6,163 bases of DNA from Solirubrobacterales bacterium. GTDB lineage: Bacteria; Actinomycetota; Thermoleophilia; Solirubrobacterales; Solirubrobacteraceae. The stretch is taken from the NCBI GenBank assembly GCA_013813955.1, contig JACCQW010000001.1, positions 1 through 6,163 of the forward strand, given 5' to 3'. Positions within the stretch are counted from its first letter, which is position 1. Every line of letters begins with the position of its first letter. Below are positions 1-5,554 of this stretch, one piece after another. A model generated the notes under the pieces. It did no database searches. It was given only the letters and a program-made list of their open reading frames with translations, and was not told where the DNA came from. The position numbers were made by a program, and so were the translations under genes.

Positions 1-422
1 GGGATCACCGGGACGCCGTCGGCGCGCGCCTGCCGGGCCAGCGTGCCACCGGCGGTGGCCACGACGCGCCGGGCGCCGAGCGCGCCCGCCGCCTCGTAGC
101 ACGCGAGGGTCTCCTCGGTCTCGCCCGAGTAGGAGGCGCACAGCACGGTGGTGTCGGGCGTGGTCCACGGCGGCAGGCCGTAGCCGCGGGCGGACAGGAT
201 CGGCCGTGAGGCATGGTCGCCCAGCGCCGCGCGGGCCAGGCTCCCGCCGATCGCCGAGCCGCCCATGCCGGCGACGATCAGGCCGCCCGGCGAGTCCCAC
301 GGCTCAAGCTGGGCGGACTCGACCTTCCACAGCGCGTCGCGCAGGTGCTCGGGGAGCGCGACCACGTCGGCGGCCAGGTCCGACGTGTCGATCGCGGCGA
401 TCGCCGCGCGGTCCAGCGTCAC
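1..422 (-). CDS. Bifunctional phosphoglucose/phosphomannose isomerase, N-terminal part (SIS domain)
   Basis: Partial gene: 140 complete codons are visible and the C-terminal part lies beyond the left edge. The family interconverts glucose-6-P, fructose-6-P and mannose-6-P in the cytoplasm. The visible part is the first SIS (sugar isomerase) domain: an N-terminal helical lead, then GMGGSAIGG at residues 52-60 (phosphosugar-binding loop), SYSGETEETL at 98-107 (the family's SYSGxTEE signature), and GGTL at about 125-128 followed by GVPVIP at the edge, matching the 'SGGkL...ip.i.vP' stretch of the family. The start is the GTG at 422-420, preceded at 6 nt by GGAG. It lies 10 bases after the stop of the nucleotidyltransferase gene, so co-transcription is very likely. 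A later ATG near 214 is out of frame and gives no family protein. Known for the family: dual G6P/M6P activity in archaeal and some bacterial members. Inferred: here it supplies mannose-6-P or fructose-6-P for the neighbouring nucleotide-sugar enzymes. A SIS-domain homologue without isomerase activity cannot be excluded, because the catalytic C-terminal domain is not seen. Confidence 0.85.
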   Translation of the reverse strand, partial: MTLDRAAIAAIDTSDLAADVVALPEHLRDALWKVESAQLEPWDSPGGLIVAGMGGSAIGGSLARAALGDHASRPILSARGYGLPPWTTPDTTVLCASYSGETEETLACYEAAGALGARRVVATAGGTLARQARADGVPVI

Positions 423-428
423 GGCCCG

Positions 429-432
429 CTCC
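429..432 (-). promoter_or_regulatory. Ribosome binding site deciding the GTG start of the isomerase gene
   Basis: On the minus strand GGAG immediately follows the TGA stop of the nucleotidyltransferase gene (435-433) and stands 6 nt before GTG 422-420. It is the clearest Shine-Dalgarno site in the window. It supports the GTG start, which is needed to keep the N-terminal helices and the GMGGSAIGG loop in frame. Confidence 0.6.
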
Positions 433-1533
433 TCAGAACCGGAGCGCGCCATCGGGCAGATCGACGCCGGGGAACACGCGCGCGCCGCGCGCGACCACGT
501 TGTCGGCGCCGATCGTTACGCCCTCGCCGAGCACGGCGCCACCCGTGACGTGGGTGCGATCGCCGATCCGGACGCCCGCGCCGACGATGCAGTCGCGCAG
601 CAGGCAGTTCGCGCCGATCTCCGCGCCCTGCAGGACCACGCTGCGCTCCACGATCGTGCCCTCCCCCACCGACACGCCGTCGGCCAGCACCACGAGACTG
701 CCCACGTGGGCCCCGGTGGCGACGTGCGCGCCGCGCTCGACCACCGCGGGCGGGATGACCCGGCCGTCGATCCGCGCGGCGGCGTCGACGCAGAGGTACC
801 CGTCGCCCAGGCGCTCGCGCACCTCGGTGCGGACGTTGCCCTCGAGGATGTCGAAGGTGCCCTGCAGATAGCGCTCGGGCGTCCCGATGTCCAGCCAGTA
901 GGCCTCGGACGCGAACCCGTACAGGCCGGCACCGATGAGCGCCGGCCACACCTCGCGCTCGATGGAGACGTTGCGATCGGGCTCTATCAGCTCGAGCACA
1001 GACCGCTCGAGCACATAGGCGCCGGCCGAGATGAGGTTCGTGTCGATCTCGTCGGCCGGCGGCTTCTCGACGAACTCTGAGACCGTGTGGTCTTCGTGCA
1101 GGCGCACGAGCCCGTAGCCGCTGGGGTCGGAGACCGGGACCAGCGCCAGCGTCGCGCGCGCTCCGGTGCGCTCGTGCTGGGCGATCTGCGCGCTGAGGTC
1201 GAGGTCGGTGAGCACGTCGCCGTTGAGCATCAGGAAGCGCTCGTCGAGAAACGGCTCGGCGAACTTCAGCGCGCCGGCCGTGCCGCGCGGCTCGGGCTCT
1301 TCGACGAAGCGCAGGTTGAGTCCCATGTGTGATCCGTCGCCCAGGACGTTGCGCACGCTGGTGGCGAGAAAGCCGCAGGACATGACGACGTCGTCGATGC
1401 CGTGGCCGCGCAGCCAGTCGAGCAGGTGGACGATGAACGGCCGGTCCACGAGCGGGACCACGGGCTTGGGGACCGTGGAGGTCAGCGGGCGCAGGCGGGT
1501 GCCCTCCCCCCCGACCAGGATCACGGCCTGCAT
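433..1533 (-). CDS. NDP-sugar pyrophosphorylase, probable mannose-1-phosphate guanylyltransferase
   Basis: A 366-residue cytoplasmic nucleotidyltransferase, most likely making GDP-mannose from mannose-1-P and GTP. Residues 1-230 form the Rossmann-like transferase domain: GGEGTRLRPLT at 8-18 (nucleotide/pyrophosphate loop), the PKP lysine at 23, GTAGAL at 84-89, NGDVL at 104-108 with the metal-binding Asp106, EKP at 156-158, and WLDIGTPERY at 213-222. From about 258 to 355 follow hexapeptide repeats of a left-handed beta-helix, rich in [IV]G.[GN]. steps. Length and architecture match actinobacterial ManB (GMPPB-like, about 360 residues). Single-domain glucose-1-P thymidylyltransferases are shorter and lack the helix. 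The ATG start sits exactly at the canonical N-terminus, with GGAG at 1541-1538 four nt upstream. The gap from the UDP-glucose dehydrogenase stop is 19 bases and the isomerase gene follows 10 bases after its own stop. Nucleotide and sugar specificity (GTP/mannose versus another pair) is inferred from overall resemblance. The gene is called manB or manC in different genera, so no symbol is given. Confidence 0.88.
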   Translation of the reverse strand: MQAVILVGGEGTRLRPLTSTVPKPVVPLVDRPFIVHLLDWLRGHGIDDVVMSCGFLATSVRNVLGDGSHMGLNLRFVEEPEPRGTAGALKFAEPFLDERFLMLNGDVLTDLDLSAQIAQHERTGARATLALVPVSDPSGYGLVRLHEDHTVSEFVEKPPADEIDTNLISAGAYVLERSVLELIEPDRNVSIEREVWPALIGAGLYGFASEAYWLDIGTPERYLQGTFDILEGNVRTEVRERLGDGYLCVDAAARIDGRVIPPAVVERGAHVATGAHVGSLVVLADGVSVGEGTIVERSVVLQGAEIGANCLLRDCIVGAGVRIGDRTHVTGGAVLGEGVTIGADNVVARGARVFPGVDLPDGALRF

Positions 1534-1552
1534 AAGGCTCCGGCGATCGGCG

Positions 1553-2863
1553 TCATCGCGTCAAGGATGCCAGCGACCCGCGCCCGATGCCTTCATAGGT
1601 CAGCCCGGCTGCGGTCACGGCGACGGCGTCGAGGGCGTTGCGCCCGTCGATGACGACCGTGCCGGCCATCCGCTCGGCAACCTGCGCCCAGTCCAGCGAG
1701 AGGAACTCGTCCCACTCCGTGACGAGTACGACGGCGTCGGCGCCCTGGACGGCGTCGAGCGCATCGTCGGAGAAGTGCGCGCCGCGGATGAGCTCGCGGG
1801 CCTCCTCCTCGGCCACCGGGTCATAGAGGCGGACGCTGGCCCCGTCGGCCTGCAGGCGTGCGGAGAGCACGAGCGAGGACGCGTCGCGCATGTCGTCGGT
1901 GTTGGGCTTGAAGGCCAGGCCGAGCAGGCAGATCGTGGTGCCGACGAGCGAGCCGAGGTGCTTCTGCAGCTTGCCCACCACGCGGCGCTTCTGCAGCTCG
2001 TTGACCTCGATGACCGCGTTGAGCAGCTGGAAGTGATATCCCGAGTTGCCGGCGAGCTGCTTGAGGGCGTTTACGTCCTTGGGGAAACATGACCCGCCGA
2101 AGCCGATCCCCGCCTGAAGGAACTTGCTCCCGATGCGGTCGTCCAGCCCCATGCCCTTGGCCACCTCGATGACGTCGGCGCCGGTCTCCTCGCAGACGTT
2201 GGCGATCTCGTTGATGAAGGAGATCTTCGTGGCCAGAAAGGCGTTGGAGGCGAGCTTGACCATCTCCTGCGAGGCTGTGTCGGTGCGCACGAGGGGGGCT
2301 TCCAGCGGCGCGTAGAGCTCGACCACCGCGTCGCCGGCCCAGTCGCCGTCGTCACCGACCACGACGCGGTCGGGGTTGAGGAAGTCCTTGACCGCCGAGC
2401 CCTCCTTGAGGAACTCCGGGCAGGAGACGTAGCGAAAGCCCGCCTTGCCCTGCTCGGCGAAGATCCGCTTGATGGCCCTTCCGGTGCCCGCCGGAACGGT
2501 GGACTTCATGACCAGCGCGTGATCGTCGGAGGCCGGCATCGCGTTGACCACCGCGAGCACCGCACTCAGGTCCGCGTCGCCGGAGTACGTCGGGGGCGTC
2601 CCGACGGCGACAAACAGCAGCCGCGCGTGCTCCAGCGCGTCGGCGATGTCGGTCGAGAAGCGCAGCCGCTCCCGGTTGGCCGTGACCAGCTCGGCGAGGC
2701 CCGGTTCGTAGATCGGGATCTCGCCGGCCCGCAGGCCCGCGATCTTCTCCGCGTCGATGTCGACGCAGAAGACGTCGCTGCCCAGCTCGGCGAAGCCCGC
2801 CGCCGTGACGAGGCCCACGTATCCGGTGCCGATCACGCCGATCGGTTCGCGACCCTGGCCCAT
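1553..2863 (-). CDS. ugd: UDP-glucose 6-dehydrogenase
   Basis: A 436-residue cytoplasmic enzyme that oxidises UDP-glucose to UDP-glucuronate with two NAD+. The N-terminal NAD-binding domain has GTGYVGL at 12-18 and the acidic end of strand 2 at VDID (34-37). VGTPP is at 87-91 and STVP at 121-124. CPEFLKEG at 148-155 and NPDR at 163-166 are substrate-pocket signatures. EMVKLASNAFLA (200-211) supplies the conserved Lys203 and Asn207. The catalytic motif GFGGSCFPKD at 254-263 contains nucleophile Cys259, Lys262 and Asp263. The C-terminal UDP-binding domain carries LGLAFKPNTDDMRDA (314-328) and ends with a typical VIDGRNALD (404-412). All key residues are present and length is normal. The ATG start is seven residues ahead of the first beta-strand. 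No good Shine-Dalgarno site precedes it, so translation may depend on coupling to the LCP gene, which ends 12 bases upstream. UDP-glucuronate points to an acidic cell-surface polymer, or to pentose precursors. GDP-mannose dehydrogenase is a related alternative; the sequence fits UGD better. Confidence 0.93.
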   Translation of the reverse strand: MGQGREPIGVIGTGYVGLVTAAGFAELGSDVFCVDIDAEKIAGLRAGEIPIYEPGLAELVTANRERLRFSTDIADALEHARLLFVAVGTPPTYSGDADLSAVLAVVNAMPASDDHALVMKSTVPAGTGRAIKRIFAEQGKAGFRYVSCPEFLKEGSAVKDFLNPDRVVVGDDGDWAGDAVVELYAPLEAPLVRTDTASQEMVKLASNAFLATKISFINEIANVCEETGADVIEVAKGMGLDDRIGSKFLQAGIGFGGSCFPKDVNALKQLAGNSGYHFQLLNAVIEVNELQKRRVVGKLQKHLGSLVGTTICLLGLAFKPNTDDMRDASSLVLSARLQADGASVRLYDPVAEEEARELIRGAHFSDDALDAVQGADAVVLVTEWDEFLSLDWAQVAERMAGTVVIDGRNALDAVAVTAAGLTYEGIGRGSLASLTR

Positions 2864-2875
2864 GCGGCGCGGAGG

Positions 2876-4402
2876 CTACTCGCCGACGCGCTGCAGCGAT
2901 CGGGCAATGCCCATCATCTGCTTGTTCGTCAGCTTCTGGGAGAGCGTGTTGGAGACCCAGTAGGAGCCGTTGTCGGTCTTCCAGGCGATCAGGCGGATCT
3001 TGTTGCCGTCGAAGTAGCGCTGGTAGGTGCGACCGCGCATGCGGACCTCGTCGGTGGGGTCGTCGAGGATCGGCGGCGCCTTCCACGTCGTGCCCTGCAC
3101 GCCGTAGAACTGGCCGTTCTCACCGTGGGAGAGCACGATCCGGTAGGCGCGGTACTTGTTCTTGTTGCGGTCATAGAGGTCGTAGGAGCGCGGCACCTTC
3201 TCGCCGGGCACCGCTCCCCGCTCGACGTAGGCGCCTCGCCGCAGCCGCGCCTTGGGGAAGTAGACCGGCAGCCCGGGCAGCCGCGTGGCCATGTCCAGCA
3301 CGTGGTCCTCGCCCTCGCGCTCGGCGTTCATGAGCCCCGGCGCGAGACCTCCGCGGCCCTGGATGCGCTTGGGTCCGGGGCGCTTGGCGCTCGCGCCCTT
3401 GGTGTTGCGGGGGCCGTCGGACGCCTCGAGCGCAAGGAACTCGTCGACCGTCCGGTCGAGGTTCTCCCGCGTTATCTCCACGAAGTCGTCGTCCGGCGCT
3501 TGGGAGCCGCGGAAGCGCACCTCGCGGATCGGGTTCTTGGAGGACTCGTAGGCGAGCTTGAGCAGGCGCAGGATCGCGGCGTCGTTGTCCTCCGCGATGT
3601 CGGTCTGCGTGTAGCGCCCGAAGATGCGCAGCAGCTCCTCGCGGTCGCCGAACAGCGTGCCCAGCCCGATCTGCTCCTTGGCCTGGCGCAGGAACTCCTG
3701 CTGGCGCGCGGCGCGGACGAAGTCGTCGTCGAGGTGGCGGAAGCGCACGTAGGACAGCGCGTCCTTGCCGCACACCTTCTGGTAGCCGGGCTTGAGGTCG
3801 ACGACCGCGTAGTTGAACGGGCTGTCGCGCGGCGGGCTGTTGTCGTTGAAGTAGCGGCGGTCGATGTCGGCGTAAACGCAGCCCAGGCGGTTGACGGCGC
3901 GCTGGAAGCCGCCGAAGTTGACGTTGACGACGTGGTGGATGGGGACCTTCAGCAGCTCGCGCACGGTGCGCACCGTGAGCTTCGGGCCGCCGTTGGCGTA
4001 GGCCGCGTTGATCTTGTCCGGGGCGAAGCCGGGGATGTCGACCTTCAGATCGCGCGGGATCGACATGATCGCCGTGGCCTTTTTGGCGGGATCCAGGCGC
4101 ACGACGATGATCGTGTCCGAGCGCACCGGGTTCTTGGCCTTGATGTCCATGTAGCGGCGGTCGGAGCCCAGGACGAGGATCGTCTGTGCCCCGCCCGGAT
4201 CGACGTCGTCGAGGACGTTCTTGACGTCGGGGATCGCGACCGACGGCTCGCGGAAGGCGTCGATCGCGTCGTCGACCTCCATGAGGATCGCGGTCGCCGT
4301 CGGAGCCGCGACGAGCAGGACCACGAGGAAGCCGCCGAGGATGAAGCGCTTCCACATGCTCCACGCCACGGGCGGAGGCGTATCGGGCGTGTACCAGCTC
4401 AC
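2876..4402 (-). CDS. LytR-CpsA-Psr (LCP) family glycopolymer transferase with C-terminal extension
   Basis: A 508-residue membrane-anchored protein. LCP enzymes transfer wall polymers from undecaprenyl-PP carriers to peptidoglycan or another wall acceptor outside the membrane. A short cytoplasmic N-terminus (WYTPDTPPP at 3-11, then WKR) precedes one membrane helix at about 20-40. The LCP domain spans about 72-245: LVLGSDRR (76-83), RSDT (94-97), SIPRDLKV (114-121), KINAAYANGG (130-139), VNVNFGGF (159-166) and the RFRHLDDDF block (220-228) followed by RAARQQEFLRQ (230-240). The conserved Asp and Arg residues for pyrophosphate and metal binding are present. Cys175 and Cys211 could form an extracellular disulfide. 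After the domain come a predicted helical stretch (246-325), a basic Pro/Gly/Lys-rich linker (330-357) and a separate domain at about 378-508 that I do not recognise as the usual LytR_C tail. The start chosen is GTG 4402-4400, whose GTGA overlaps the M20 stop by 4 nt. GTG 4369 or ATG 4357 (just before WKR) are alternatives that leave the mature protein unchanged. The gene ends with TAG 12 bases before ugd. Confidence 0.9.
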   Translation of the reverse strand: MSWYTPDTPPPVAWSMWKRFILGGFLVVLLVAAPTATAILMEVDDAIDAFREPSVAIPDVKNVLDDVDPGGAQTILVLGSDRRYMDIKAKNPVRSDTIIVVRLDPAKKATAIMSIPRDLKVDIPGFAPDKINAAYANGGPKLTVRTVRELLKVPIHHVVNVNFGGFQRAVNRLGCVYADIDRRYFNDNSPPRDSPFNYAVVDLKPGYQKVCGKDALSYVRFRHLDDDFVRAARQQEFLRQAKEQIGLGTLFGDREELLRIFGRYTQTDIAEDNDAAILRLLKLAYESSKNPIREVRFRGSQAPDDDFVEITRENLDRTVDEFLALEASDGPRNTKGASAKRPGPKRIQGRGGLAPGLMNAEREGEDHVLDMATRLPGLPVYFPKARLRRGAYVERGAVPGEKVPRSYDLYDRNKNKYRAYRIVLSHGENGQFYGVQGTTWKAPPILDDPTDEVRMRGRTYQRYFDGNKIRLIAWKTDNGSYWVSNTLSQKLTNKQMMGIARSLQRVGE

Positions 4403-5529
4403 GCCAGGCCGCCCTGCACCGCCCGCAGCGCCGGCGCGTCGAGATCCTCGCCGGCCAGCTGGGCGGGCAGGCCGATGACGAAATCGCACAGCGCCCTGCG
4501 GTAGCGCTCCAGCGAGGAGATCGACACCCACTCCTCCGGCCCGTGGTGGCCGCCCCCCACCGGGCCGAACTCGACCGCGGGCACCCCCGCCTCCAGGAAG
4601 GAGATGACGTCCGACGCACCGTCGCGCCCGACCGACAGCGCCTCACCGCGCAGCGAGCGCCCGACCGCATCGCGCAGCGCGAGGACGTAGGGGTTGTTGC
4701 GCGCCACGGTGGCGGGCGCGCGCTGGAAGGTCTTCACGATGCGCACGTCGCCGATCGCGCGGATCTGGGCGAGGATCTCGCCGGGGTCCTGATTGGGCAG
4801 GTAGCGGATGTCCACGTCGATCGTGCAGCGGTCGGGCACCTTGTTGAACGCGTCGCCGCCGATGACCCGCGCGATGTTGATCGAGGGGCGGTCGAAGAGG
4901 TCCGAGGACTGGCGGCTGAACGGTAGGGTTTCGATGCGACGGAACACGTCGTTGGCCTTGAGGATCGCGTTGTCGCCCAGCCACGGCGTCGAGCCGTGGG
5001 CGGCGGTGCCGTGGACTTCGACGCGGACGGCGAGGACCCCCTTCGCCTGGACGCCGATGTGCAGATCGGTGGGCTCGCCGGTCAGCGCGAAGTCGGCCCG
5101 CAGACCCTCCTGCACGAGCGCGTCGGTCGACCGGTTCTCGACGTCCTCGGACTCCTCGTCGGGGACGCAGACGAAGCGCACCCGCACCTGCGCGTCGTCG
5201 GCGACGTCCTTGACGGCGCACATCATCGCCGCGAGCGCGCCCTTCATGTCATAGGCGCCACGGCCGATGAGCCGGTCACCCTCGACGCGGGGGGCGAACT
5301 GCCCCTCGTGGGCGGGGACGACGTCGAGATGGCCGTGCAGGATCACGCAGCGGCCGTCGGCCGGGCCGACGTCGGCGAGGACCACCGGCAGGCCGTCGAA
5401 GTCGCGCCCCGTCACCGGGATGTCGCGGGCCTCGAGCCAGCCCTTCACGAAGCCCGCGGCGGTGCGCAGACCATCGGCGGTGGACGTGTCGTAGGTGATC
5501 AGCCGCTCGGCCAGAACCCGCTCGTCCAT
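4399..5529 (-). CDS. M20-family metallopeptidase/deacylase (ArgE/DapE-like)
   Basis: A 376-residue, apparently cytoplasmic di-zinc hydrolase with no signal peptide or membrane helix. Motifs in order: HGHLDVVP at 65-72 (His67 metal ligand, Asp69), GRGAYDMKG at 89-97 (bridging Asp94), PDEESED at 123-129 (catalytic Glu125 and ligand Glu126), TGEPT at 150-154 (ligand Glu152), GTAAHGS at 174-180 opening the dimerisation domain, and GPVGGGHHGPEEWV at 322-335 (distal ligand His329). The metal set is complete, so the enzyme should be active. Family members hydrolyse N-acyl amino acids or dipeptides, as in acetylornithine deacetylase and succinyl-diaminopimelate desuccinylase. Substrate cannot be assigned from sequence alone. 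The start ATG 5529 matches the usual N-terminus (hydrolase domain begins directly with an ERLITYDTST-type helix and turn). Upstream in-frame ATGs at 5568 and 5586 would run into the divergent gene. No Shine-Dalgarno site is seen; a -10-like TACCCT lies 7 nt upstream, suggesting a leaderless mRNA. It is the first gene of the minus-strand operon and overlaps the LCP gene by 4 nt, indicating translational coupling. Confidence 0.87.
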   Translation of the reverse strand: MDERVLAERLITYDTSTADGLRTAAGFVKGWLEARDIPVTGRDFDGLPVVLADVGPADGRCVILHGHLDVVPAHEGQFAPRVEGDRLIGRGAYDMKGALAAMMCAVKDVADDAQVRVRFVCVPDEESEDVENRSTDALVQEGLRADFALTGEPTDLHIGVQAKGVLAVRVEVHGTAAHGSTPWLGDNAILKANDVFRRIETLPFSRQSSDLFDRPSINIARVIGGDAFNKVPDRCTIDVDIRYLPNQDPGEILAQIRAIGDVRIVKTFQRAPATVARNNPYVLALRDAVGRSLRGEALSVGRDGASDVISFLEAGVPAVEFGPVGGGHHGPEEWVSISSLERYRRALCDFVIGLPAQLAGEDLDAPALRAVQGGLA

Positions 5530-5536
5530 CGTGTTC

Positions 5537-5542
5537 AGGGTA
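5537..5542 (-). promoter_or_regulatory. Candidate -10 element for the minus-strand operon
   Basis: TACCCT on the minus strand fits the actinobacterial TANNNT -10 pattern and ends 7 nt before ATG 5529. That spacing would put transcription start at or next to the A of the start codon, consistent with a leaderless mRNA and with the absence of a Shine-Dalgarno site. No recognisable -35 is present upstream, where the DNA is already inside the divergent gene. It shares two bases with the opposite-strand element. This is a short degenerate match and therefore tentative. Confidence 0.35.
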
Positions 5543-5546
5543 GCGT
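5541..5546 (+). promoter_or_regulatory. Candidate -10 element for the divergent oxidoreductase gene
   Basis: TAGCGT on the plus strand fits TANNNT and ends 8 nt before GTG 5555, the spacing expected if transcription begins at about the start codon. No ribosome binding site is visible at the usual distance from GTG 5555. No convincing -35 lies upstream, which is inside the M20 gene. It overlaps the minus-strand -10 candidate by the central TA. Tentative for the same reason: a degenerate six-base match. Confidence 0.3.
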
Positions 5547-5554
5547 TCCGTCCC

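Noticed and set aside
265..1080. A 271-codon plus-strand open frame over the nucleotidyltransferase gene.
   Set aside because: Same shadow effect: no motifs, biased composition, fully covered by a well-supported gene on the other strand.
1506..1512. Seven-base C run (G on the coding strand) near the start of the nucleotidyltransferase gene, a possible slippage tract.
   Set aside because: It simply encodes the conserved Gly-Gly of the GGEGTRLRPLT loop and is too short in such GC-rich DNA to argue for phase variation.
2519..4504. A 661-codon open frame on the plus strand, antisense to ugd and the LCP gene.
   Set aside because: In very GC-rich DNA the frame opposite a real gene is often open. 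Its translation is low-complexity (Val/Ala/Asp/Arg/Leu-rich) with no recognisable motif, while the minus strand encodes two clear protein families.
4403..4531. An ATG at 4531 that would extend the LCP protein by 43 residues.
   Set aside because: The extension is Arg/Ala/Gly/Pro-rich and lies entirely within the M20 coding sequence. The GTG at 4402 with the 4-nt overlap is the natural start.
5531..5533. An upstream in-frame GTG for the plus-strand oxidoreductase.
   Set aside because: It would place eight extra residues before the usual Rossmann start and consume the whole intergenic gap. GTG 5555 fits the family and the promoter spacing better.
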